Shown here: positions 1 through 5,066 of the stretch, piece after piece
Layout: each line of letters starts with the position of its first letter
How positions within the stretch are numbered: position 1 is the first letter of the stretch
Assembly: GCA_002508495.1 (NCBI GenBank)
Contig: DANA01000045.1
Coordinates: 1-7,319 of the forward strand
Direction of reading: 5' to 3'
Source of the DNA: Methanoregula sp. UBA276
Lineage (GTDB): Archaea > Halobacteriota > Methanomicrobia > Methanomicrobiales > Methanospirillaceae
Length of the DNA stretch: 7,319 nt
Translations under genes and position numbers: made by a program
The notes under the pieces: generated by a model
Told to the model about the DNA's origin: nothing
The model's input: the letters and a program-made list of their open reading frames with translations, nothing else
Database searches by the model: none

Positions 1-139
1 CCATGCCTTTGGCTGCTCGGTTTATGCAGTCAGGGCGGTTGTAGCCCATACCGGCAATGCCGATGAGGGCATCATCGGGGAACGCGGGTGGCAGATGGAG
101 CGCCTGTGCCGGTACGCAGCCGATCGGGAACCCTCGTGA
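1..139. other. Ambiguous left-edge open reading stretch (possible gene end or remnant)
   Basis: Two readings are open through the left edge. On the plus strand, the frame starting at base 2 gives 45 codons and ends at TGA 137-139, so it could be the C-terminus of a gene lying to the left. On the minus strand, a frame stays open from a TGA at about 171-173 to the edge. It reads like protein near the edge (for example ...ALIGIAGMGYNRPD...), but its first ATG is internal at that GMGYN. The codon third positions of the two readings are similarly GC-rich, so composition does not decide between them. I recognise neither as a family. A real gene is plausible here, but strand and identity are unresolved. 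Confidence 0.2.
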
Positions 140-234
140 CGAATACCATGGATCCGGCGTAACGCTGCCTCATTCCTGATAGTGTGGATCCCTGAACAGG
201 AATCCGCTGCGCGACAGGTTCTTTGCCGTGGTCA

Positions 235-266
235 GTGCCGCGAGCCCCCAAGGGGGTTCACGGCGC
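235..266 (+). repeat. Long imperfect inverted repeat (hairpin)
   Basis: Arms 235-249 and 252-266 pair around an AA centre. The inner part is CCCCC/GGGGG, followed outwards by GAG/TTC with one G-T wobble. After one C/A mismatch comes GCCG/CGGC, then a wobble and one more G-C pair. That makes about 14 pairs in 15 positions. The wobbles pair better in a plus-strand RNA than in the complement. No T-run follows directly, so it is not an obvious terminator by itself. Function is unknown; it could be a dispersed repeat element or an RNA hairpin. Confidence 0.55.
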
Positions 267-335
267 ATGCGATACCTCCGCATTACCTGTACGGGACACT
301 CCCGACAAAAATTGTTTTCACAAAACAGAAATTGA

Positions 336-360
336 GGCCGCCAAAAATGGCGCCCTTTTT
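336..360 (+). terminator. Hairpin plus T5, terminator-like
   Basis: GGCCGCC at 336-342 pairs with GGCGCC at 349-354 (six pairs with one bulged C) across a six-base A-rich loop. T5 at 356-360 follows closely. On the plus strand this resembles an intrinsic terminator. No plus-strand gene lies immediately upstream except the ambiguous left-edge frame ending at 139, so what it would terminate is unclear. Confidence 0.35.
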
Positions 361-485
361 GATCGATGGCAAGCATCGTAAAGGGGGTATGGGGGCATCA
401 GCACCATTCATCACTTCAAATGATATCCCATGAAAATCATCATGGATTACGATTCCAGATCTTTGGCATGGCACTTGCGATGCCT

Positions 486-702
486 GCCGCCACCCCCGAC
501 AGGAAGCCCCCGTGGCGGCCTCAATTCGGCTTTTTAAGGAATGCCCTACCAGAGCTCAGCCATCCGATGATCCCGCATTGAGTCCCCGCAAAAGCATTAT
601 CGCATCCGTAAGCCCTGGACCATTGCGCGACGCTCCAGGGCCTCGCCGCCCCCATAAGAAGCGCAAGGATATGGGCGAGGATGGATCTGTTCAAATTTTT
701 TT
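486..702 (+). ncRNA. Candidate structured non-coding RNA
   Basis: Three hairpins lie in series and end in a T-run. The first has a perfect 8-bp stem (GCCGCCAC 486-493 with GTGGCGGC 512-519). The second has a perfect 8-bp stem (GCCCTGGA 612-619 with TCCAGGGC 634-641) with a further GCG/CGC pair set (625-627 with 631-633) inside it. The third pairs CCCATA 651-656 with TATGGG 670-675 and continues as CTCG 642-645 with CGAG 676-679. T7 at 696-702, followed by more Ts to 710, would end a plus-strand transcript. No protein frame explains the region. No clear promoter or known RNA family motif was found, so the 5' end given is simply the first strong stem. This is inference from structure only. Confidence 0.25.
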
Positions 703-710
703 CCAATTTT
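696..710 (+). terminator. Oligo-T run, possible plus-strand terminator
   Basis: T7 at 696-702 followed by CCAATTTT lies 16 bases after the end of the last strong hairpin (642-679). Archaeal RNA polymerase commonly terminates at such oligo-T tracts. No protein gene lies upstream on this strand, so it would serve only the candidate RNA. Confidence 0.3.
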
Positions 711-771
711 CATCGTTCGGGTGTGATCGCACGTTAATGTCCATTTCTCCAGAGCATGAAATTTCAATCGT

Positions 772-808
772 GATCATGATCGCGATCTAAAATCGATCCG
801 GATCGATC
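772..808. repeat. GATC cluster with overlapping palindromes
   Basis: GATC occurs six times in 37 bases (starting at 772, 778, 784, 795, 801 and 805). The cluster contains the 10-bp palindrome GATCATGATC (772-781) and the perfect 16-bp palindrome ATCGATCCGGATCGAT (792-807). It could be a protein-binding site, a methylation-sensitive element or part of an origin-like region. The sequence alone does not say which. Confidence 0.5.
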
Positions 809-983
809 GGACTTTGATAAAAAAACGGTTGGAACGAATCCGGAATCACTGGGGGTGTCACATCCCGCGATCCCGATGCCCGAACGCTCGTGGCGGCACC
901 GGCCGGCTGCCATACCCGGAGAGAGACGTACTCGTACTATCTCGATCAATATGGTGGAACCTGAATAGTGCCTTTTTACGAAT

Positions 984-1000
984 GAAAAAAAAGGAAAAAT
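984..1000 (-). terminator. Oligo-T terminator of the leuCDB operon
   Basis: Read on the minus strand, two T-runs (ATTTTTCC then TTTTTTTTC) begin 25 bases past the leuB stop codon at 1025. This is the usual archaeal arrangement for the end of a transcription unit, and no minus-strand gene follows closely. Confidence 0.65.
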
Positions 1001-1024
1001 CCGAACCGTGAAGAAGAACCCTTA

Positions 1025-2146
1025 TCAGCAGCCCTTCTTCACGCACTCCGCGATATACGACCCTGCCTTCGAGGTGCTGACCGCCTGCCCGCCAAGGTCT
1101 CGTGTCACCATGCCATCCTGGATGCTCTTCTCGATTGCCCGGACAACCGCTGCTGCCGCCTCGTGCTCGCCCAGGTGGTCGAGCAAAAGCGACCCGGCCC
1201 ATATCGTGGCTATGGGATTTGCCACGCCCATGCCCTTGTATTTGGGCGCAGAACCGTGGATAGGCTCGAACATGGAGGTGCCCTTCGGGTTGATATTGCC
1301 GCCCGGGGCAAGGCCGAGCCCGCCCTGGATCATGGCGCCAAGGTCGGTGATGATGTCGCCGAACATGTTGGGCGTGACCACGACATCGAACCACTCGGGG
1401 TTCTTGACAAACCACATGGTGATGGCGTCAACAAAGGTGAAGTCGGTCGTGACCTCAGGATACTTCTTTGCAGTATCCGTAAATACGTCCCGCCAGAGAC
1501 CGTACACGTCCGAGAGGACATTGGCCTTGTCAACCGACGTGAGTTTCTTCTTTTTCTGCATTGCCAGATCAAAGGCATACGTCTGGACCCGGCGCGAACC
1601 TTCGCGGGTGATGACCCCGATCTGGTATGCGATCTCCTCGGCGTCGCTCGTTACGTCGAGGCCGAACTTAACGCTGTAGATATCGCGCATCACGTCGAGC
1701 TCAATCTTCTGGTGCTGCCTGAACCGGGACCCGATGCCGACATAGAAATCCTCGGTGTTCTCGCGGACAACGACAAAGTCGATGTCCTTTGGCCCTTTTC
1801 CGGCAAGCGGGGTCTCCACGCCACGTAAAAGTTTGATCGGCCGGAGGTTCACGTACTGGTCAAAATGGAAGCGGAGCGCGAGGAGAATGCCCTTCTCCAG
1901 GATGCCGGGCTTCACCCGGTCGTCGCCGATGGAACCGAAGTAGATGGTCTTGTACTTTGCCAGCTCTTTCAGATCCTCTTCGGTGACGAGCGTATTGGTA
2001 GCAAGGTAGCGGTCAGCCCCGATGTCAAAGTCCGTCCATTCGATATCGAAGTTGTACTTCTCCCCTGCTGCTTCAAGGACTTTCTTTCCCTCGGAAACAA
2101 TCTCCGGGCCAATCCCGTCGCCGCCAATTGATGCTATCTTGTACAT
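1025..2146 (-). CDS. leuB: 3-isopropylmalate dehydrogenase family protein
   Basis: A beta-decarboxylating dehydrogenase (373 aa) that oxidises and decarboxylates 3-isopropylmalate or a close homologue to the 2-oxoacid. The N-terminal IGGDGIGPE loop is intact. Substrate arginines fit R92, R102 and R128, the last in a RENTEDFY motif with Y135 as the likely catalytic tyrosine. K207 and D240, plus D264/D268 in GDIITD, fit the catalytic lysine and metal ligands. The FDQYVNLRP stretch and the following PLAGK are closer to the actinobacterial-type LeuB and D-malate/tartrate dehydrogenases than to E. coli LeuB. At 297-303 the nucleotide site reads HGSAPKY; NAD enzymes usually have Asp after HGSAP, while Lys-Tyr is the NADP pair of E. 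coli isocitrate dehydrogenase. The ATG overlaps the leuD end by 13 bases and has a good AGGAG (2155-2159) eight bases upstream, so translation is probably coupled. The family call is firm; exact substrate (isopropylmalate, or a coenzyme B precursor as in AksF) is not. Confidence 0.88.
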   Translation of the reverse strand: MYKIASIGGDGIGPEIVSEGKKVLEAAGEKYNFDIEWTDFDIGADRYLATNTLVTEEDLKELAKYKTIYFGSIGDDRVKPGILEKGILLALRFHFDQYVNLRPIKLLRGVETPLAGKGPKDIDFVVVRENTEDFYVGIGSRFRQHQKIELDVMRDIYSVKFGLDVTSDAEEIAYQIGVITREGSRRVQTYAFDLAMQKKKKLTSVDKANVLSDVYGLWRDVFTDTAKKYPEVTTDFTFVDAITMWFVKNPEWFDVVVTPNMFGDIITDLGAMIQGGLGLAPGGNINPKGTSMFEPIHGSAPKYKGMGVANPIATIWAGSLLLDHLGEHEAAAAVVRAIEKSIQDGMVTRDLGGQAVSTSKAGSYIAECVKKGC

Positions 2147-2688
2147 ACCGGTATCTCCTGTATGGTCTTTGCATATTCCACAAGCCCGCCGGCATCAATG
2201 ATTCCCTGCATAAACGCCGGTACCGGCTCGATGGAGTACTCCGTGTCATCTGCCACAATTTTCTGCTGCTGAAGAGCAAGGCGGATCTTTGCCCCGTCGT
2301 CAATCTTGTCCGCGTTGGCACAGGTTATGGGAAGCACCCCGACATTGATCGCGTTCCGGAAGAAAATCCTGGCAAACGATTGCGCGACAACCACTTTCAC
2401 CCCGGCACCCATCAGTGCAAGCGGGGCGTGTTCGCGGGACGAACCGCAGCCGAAGTTCCGTCCCCCGACAATCACGTCGCCCTGCTTCACCTTCTTTGCA
2501 AACTCGTCCCGCGTTCCTTCGAAGGCATGCTTTGCCAGCTCATCCGGGTTGTTGATGGTCAAAAACCGCCCCGGGATGATGGCGTCGGTGTCGATATCGT
2601 CACCGAACTTCCAGACACGGGCGTTCTTTGCAACCGGCCCCTCGGGGGCCATGACCTTCTTTACCGGGATCGTTTTCTTTGCCGCCAT
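2134..2688 (-). CDS. leuD: 3-isopropylmalate dehydratase (isomerase) small subunit
   Basis: Small, aconitase swivel-domain subunit (184 aa) that joins LeuC to isomerise 2-isopropylmalate to 3-isopropylmalate or a related alkylmalate. Family motifs are clear: GDDIDTDAIIPGRFL, then NFGCGSSREHAPLAL and FARIFFRNAINVG. The substrate loop after IIPG reads RFLTI. From family knowledge, methanogen homoaconitase small subunits carry YLRT there, with the Arg contacting the longer acid. The missing Arg favours isopropylmalate or citramalate over homoaconitate, but is not decisive. The protein begins with about 25 residues of Lys/Ala/Pro-rich sequence before the conserved WKFGDD, longer than most archaeal homologues. 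A strong GGAGG (2697-2701) eight bases before the ATG supports this start over Met13. It lies three bases after the leuC stop and overlaps leuB. Confidence 0.92.
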   Translation of the reverse strand: MAAKKTIPVKKVMAPEGPVAKNARVWKFGDDIDTDAIIPGRFLTINNPDELAKHAFEGTRDEFAKKVKQGDVIVGGRNFGCGSSREHAPLALMGAGVKVVVAQSFARIFFRNAINVGVLPITCANADKIDDGAKIRLALQQQKIVADDTEYSIEPVPAFMQGIIDAGGLVEYAKTIQEIPVCTR

Positions 2689-2691
2689 GGT

Positions 2692-3942
2692 CTATACCTC
2701 CCTCGGGTCGGTGATCTCGCCCGTGATGGCACTTGCCGCAGCGGTTGCCGGTGAGCAGAGGTACACCTTACCGTCCGTGCTTCCCTGGCGGCCCCGGAAG
2801 TTCCGGTTCGATGTCGAGAGCGAGACCTCGCCGGGCGCGATCAGGCCGAATGCACCGCCCATGCACGGCCCGCAGCACGGGGCCTCCACGAGTGCCCCGG
2901 CCTTCACGAACTTCTCGATCAGCCCTGCTTTCAGGGTCTTGAGGTACTCGTCGCGGGATGCCGGGATGATGATGACCCGGATATTTTTGCTGAACTTCTT
3001 CCTGCCCAGCACCTCTGCGGCTTCTGCGAGATCCTCAAAGCGCCCGTTCGTGCACGAACCAATGAAGACCTGGTCGACATGGGTTCCGGTGACTTTGCTG
3101 ACCGGAACACCGGTGTCCACGTTGTGCGGGACGGCCACCTGCGGTTCAAGGTCAGATACATTGTAGGTCCGACGTTCTGCAAAGGTCGCGTCCCCGTCGC
3201 TGTCCAGCGCGAACGGTTTCATCCTCCGCCGGCCTTTCAGGTACTCCCACGTGATCTTATCAGGAGCAACGATCCCGGCCTTGCCGCCCATCTCGATGGC
3301 CATGTTGCACAGGGTCATCCTGCCTGCCATGTCCATCTTCCGGATGGTTTTACCGGTGAACTCGAGTGCCTTGTAGGTTGCCCCGTCTGCCCCGATGTCA
3401 TGAGCGATGGCAAGGATGAGATCCTTTGCCCCGACACGCCGCTGGAACTTACCGGTCACCTCAGCGCGGATGGTCTCGGGGACCTTGAAGTACAATGCCC
3501 CGAACTTTAAGGCAAAGCCCATGTCCGTTGACCCGATCCCGGTAGCAAATGCCCCTGCTGCCCCGTACATGCAGGTATGCGAATCTGCGCCGACCACGAT
3601 CTCGCCGGGCGCAGCCCGGCCCTTCTCGATCGTCACCTGGTGGCAGACCCCCTCGTTGATATCGTAGTTGTGGATGCCCTGTTCAGCAGCAAACTTCCGC
3701 ATGTACACGTGGTTGTTTGCCGCAGCAATGGAGTCGGCAGGGATCTGGTGGTCGAAGAGCATGATGATGCGTTTTGGGTCAAAGACCTGCTTTCCGCCCA
3801 TCTCGTAGAACTTCTGGATGGCAAGCGGGCCGGTGATATCGTGGATCATCGCCCCGTCAAGGGGGGCCATGACCACATCGCCTGCCCGTACTTCGCTGCC
3901 ACATTTGTGAGAAAAGATCTTCTCTACGATTGTCGCTGACAT
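2692..3942 (-). CDS. leuC: 3-isopropylmalate dehydratase (isomerase) large subunit
   Basis: Catalytic subunit (416 aa, normal for the archaeal two-subunit type) of a [4Fe-4S] hydro-lyase in the aconitase superfamily. Cluster ligands are C297 in GSCTNGR and the pair C357/C360 in CCGPC. Other superfamily landmarks are FDHQIP near 63-68, GADSHT near 118-123, and the substrate/phosphate region TSNRNFRGRQG near 377-387. It pairs with LeuD encoded three bases downstream; the last codons of leuC contain the leuD ribosome binding site. It is the first gene of the operon and shows no strong Shine-Dalgarno before its ATG. Methanogens often hold two such pairs, one for leucine and citramalate and one (AksD/E) for 2-oxosuberate in coenzyme B synthesis. 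LeuC alone does not distinguish them; the leuB neighbour makes leucine more likely. Confidence 0.92.
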   Translation of the reverse strand: MSATIVEKIFSHKCGSEVRAGDVVMAPLDGAMIHDITGPLAIQKFYEMGGKQVFDPKRIIMLFDHQIPADSIAAANNHVYMRKFAAEQGIHNYDINEGVCHQVTIEKGRAAPGEIVVGADSHTCMYGAAGAFATGIGSTDMGFALKFGALYFKVPETIRAEVTGKFQRRVGAKDLILAIAHDIGADGATYKALEFTGKTIRKMDMAGRMTLCNMAIEMGGKAGIVAPDKITWEYLKGRRRMKPFALDSDGDATFAERRTYNVSDLEPQVAVPHNVDTGVPVSKVTGTHVDQVFIGSCTNGRFEDLAEAAEVLGRKKFSKNIRVIIIPASRDEYLKTLKAGLIEKFVKAGALVEAPCCGPCMGGAFGLIAPGEVSLSTSNRNFRGRQGSTDGKVYLCSPATAAASAITGEITDPREV

Positions 3943-3964
3943 GCTCTAATCGCCTGTACTATAT

Positions 3965-4001
3965 GTGGTGCAGGATAATCTACTTTGGCAGTGGTGCAGG
4001 A
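3965..4001. repeat. Perfect 11-bp direct repeat, candidate leu operator
   Basis: GTGGTGCAGGA occurs at 3965-3975 and again at 3991-4001, 26 bp apart, between the putative leuC TATA box and the leuC start. On the predicted start site the right copy lies between TATA and initiation and the left copy just downstream of it. Both positions suit a repressor. The binding protein is unknown. Confidence 0.5.
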
Positions 4002-4007
4002 AAGGCT

Positions 4008-4017
4008 CTTATATCCT
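4008..4017 (-). promoter_or_regulatory. TATA-like box for leuCDB
   Basis: Read on the minus strand this is AGGATATAAG. An archaeal start site about 26 bases downstream would fall near 3986, giving a leader of about 44 bases before the leuC ATG. A weaker ATATAG at about 3960-3965 is too close to the start codon to serve the full gene. Confidence 0.45.
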
Positions 4018-4079
4018 ATACTGGCACGATGGGACTTTTTTTAGAACGGTGGAGTAGTTCATTCCCGCTGGTAAAGAGG

Positions 4080-4130
4080 ATCGGGTATCCGCTTTTCGCA
4101 AAACCCGATAACTGCGACCGTGTTCGCAGT
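4080..4130. repeat. Two adjacent inverted repeats between leuC and the SIMPL gene
   Basis: ATCGGGT 4080-4086 pairs with ACCCGAT 4103-4109, and one base later ACTGCGA 4111-4117 pairs with TCGCAGT 4124-4130. Both are perfect 7-bp arms, with spacers of 16 and 6 bases. They sit just upstream of the putative TATA-like box of the gene at 4167 and about 60-120 bp upstream of the leuC TATA box, so they could serve either promoter as binding sites. No T-run follows the second. Confidence 0.45.
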
Positions 4131-4140
4131 CAAAGCAATC

Positions 4141-4148
4141 TTTAATCC
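4141..4148 (+). promoter_or_regulatory. Weak TATA-like box of the SIMPL gene
   Basis: TTTAATCC is centred about 23 bases before the ATG at 4167. With normal archaeal spacing, transcription would begin at or almost at the start codon. No Shine-Dalgarno is present in the intervening bases, so the mRNA is probably leaderless. Confidence 0.35.
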
Positions 4149-4166
4149 TTTTTTCACCAAATCCTC

Positions 4167-4913
4167 ATGAGAACTACCATGATGTCCAAACTCATGCGCG
4201 TAGCTGCCATCTTCGTAATCCTGTTCGTGGCAGCAGTCGGCAGCGTGTCTGCACAGGCCGACAGTCCCGTAAACGACAACGTCATCCACAGTACCGGTAC
4301 CGGCAACGTGATCGGCACGCCCGACCGGGCACAGGTCACCTTCTCCGTCCAGACCGAGAACACCGATGTCAAACTGGCCCAGGCCGAGAACTCGGCGAAG
4401 ATGAACACCGTCATCGATGCCCTGATAGCTTCCGGTATCCCCCGCGACGCCCTCAAGACCACCGGTTACAACATCTACCCGGTGTACGAGGACTCTGTCG
4501 GTATCATGAAGCCCAAGGTGAAGACCTACCGGGTAACAAACACCTTAACCGTCACCCTCCACGACGTCTCAAAGACCGGAGAGGTCATCGATGTGGCGGT
4601 AGATAACGGCATCAACCAGGCGGACTCCATCCGGTTCATGCTCTCCGACCAGCAGCAGAAGGTGCTCCGCACTTCGGCGCTCAAAAAGGCCGTTGACCAG
4701 GCCCGCAGCGATGCAGACACCGTTGCCGGTGCCATGGGAACCGAAGTCACCGGTGTGAAAAGTGCTGATATCAGCGGCGGGTATTACCCGGTTCTGTTCG
4801 AAAACTACCAGTATGCCGGATCAGCTGAAGTGAAACTCGACGCAAGGACCCCGGTCCAGCCGGGCGATATCACGGTAAGCGCTTCGGTAACTATCACGTA
4901 CACCATCCGGTAA
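4167..4913 (+). CDS. Secreted SIMPL (DUF541) domain protein
   Basis: A 248-residue exported protein. Residues 1-31 form a typical signal peptide: basic start (KLMR), a hydrophobic core (VAAIFVILFVAAV), then small residues with a likely cut in SVSAQA before DSP. The mature part fits the SIMPL/DUF541 family: an early strand with STGTGNVIGTPDRAQVTF, a helix with repeated Ala and Asn, the TTGYNIYPVY stretch, a RVTNTLTVTL strand, AVDNGINQADSIRFMLSD, a long helix around 160-185, and a closing VSASVTITYTIR strand. Bacterial relatives are periplasmic or surface proteins that form ring-like oligomers and are linked to stress or signalling; function in archaea is not established. There is no lipobox cysteine and no C-terminal membrane anchor. 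ATG 4167 is used because it gives the full basic N-terminus, though Met5 or Met6 would leave an almost equal signal. Confidence 0.87.
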   Translation: MRTTMMSKLMRVAAIFVILFVAAVGSVSAQADSPVNDNVIHSTGTGNVIGTPDRAQVTFSVQTENTDVKLAQAENSAKMNTVIDALIASGIPRDALKTTGYNIYPVYEDSVGIMKPKVKTYRVTNTLTVTLHDVSKTGEVIDVAVDNGINQADSIRFMLSDQQQKVLRTSALKKAVDQARSDADTVAGAMGTEVTGVKSADISGGYYPVLFENYQYAGSAEVKLDARTPVQPGDITVSASVTITYTIR

Positions 4914-4934
4914 TTAAAAAATCCCTTTCACAAC

Positions 4935-4940
4935 TTTTTT
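4935..4940 (+). terminator. Oligo-T terminator after the SIMPL gene
   Basis: T6 lies 21 bases after the stop codon in an AT-rich stretch that includes TTAAAAAA and CCCTTTC. It fits an archaeal oligo-T terminator separating this gene from nusA. Confidence 0.5.
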
Positions 4941-4981
4941 ACCATAGCAGCGTGATCATTTCACTAAATCAACACGCATAC

Positions 4982-5016
4982 ACCCGGGTTTTCCGGGTAA
5001 TTATCCCACGGGATAA
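4982..5016. promoter_or_regulatory. Hairpin and 16-bp palindrome upstream of nusA, possible operator
   Basis: ACCCGG 4982-4987 pairs with CCGGGT 4993-4998 over a GTTTT loop. Two bases later comes the perfect palindrome TTATCCCACGGGATAA (5001-5016), whose centre is too tight for an RNA hairpin, so a DNA binding site is more likely. It lies 50 bases before the nusA ATG. An AT-rich AAATTTCGAATA (5019-5030) just downstream could be the core promoter, but no clean TATA box is visible. Confidence 0.4.
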
Positions 5017-5066
5017 CCAAATTTCGAATACCACAAATCCTCGGATACGATAGGATTGATTTTACC

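Larger units (their letters stand above)
140..1024. other. Gene-free region of about 0.9 kb rich in inverted repeats
   Basis: No convincing protein gene is found. The open frames here are short, overlap one another on both strands, and give Arg/Pro/His/Cys-rich translations typical of unselected frames. I found no tRNA cloverleaf, no rRNA, none of the RNase P or SRP RNA signature motifs I know, and no CRISPR-type repeats. What it does hold is a series of strong inverted repeats, two plus-strand T-runs after hairpins, a GATC-rich palindromic cluster, and at its right end the oligo-T terminator of the leu operon. These are listed separately. Confidence 0.75.

Noticed and set aside
171..173. In-frame TGA on the minus strand read as selenocysteine
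   Set aside because: Selenocysteine in methanogens is known mainly from Methanococcales and Methanopyrus. No selenoprotein family is recognised and no SECIS-like element was identified.
182..433. 83-codon plus-strand frame across the 235-266 hairpin
   Set aside because: It spans two strong hairpins and a T-run, is overlapped by other open frames on both strands, and lacks any motif. More likely non-coding.
486..702. RNase P RNA or SRP RNA
   Set aside because: The hairpins are present, but the conserved sequence motifs I know for these RNAs (such as GGAGGAAAGTCC or the SRP helix 8 GGAAGG/AGCAGCC core) are missing.
815..850. Possible tRNA T-arm-like stretch (GGAACGAATCC)
   Set aside because: No matching acceptor, D or anticodon arms could be placed around it on either strand.
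814..1011. 65-codon plus-strand frame in the gene-free region
   Set aside because: The translation is Arg/Trp/Pro-rich with no recognisable pattern. It has no ribosome binding site and runs into the leu operon terminator and leuB end.
858..1415. 185-codon minus-strand open frame overlapping the leuB end
   Set aside because: It is out of frame with the well-supported leuB, rich in Arg/Gly/His/Pro, and shows no family motif. It is a shadow of leuB codon bias.
1163..1828. 221-codon plus-strand open frame antisense to leuB
   Set aside because: It mirrors leuB codons in a GC-rich gene, has no independent start signal, and leuB has full family motifs on the other strand.
2134..2136. TAG stop codons of leuD (and leuC at 2692-2694) as possible pyrrolysine sites
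   Set aside because: Both lie at the expected family ends, right before or inside the start of the next gene, with coupled ribosome binding sites. They are ordinary stops.
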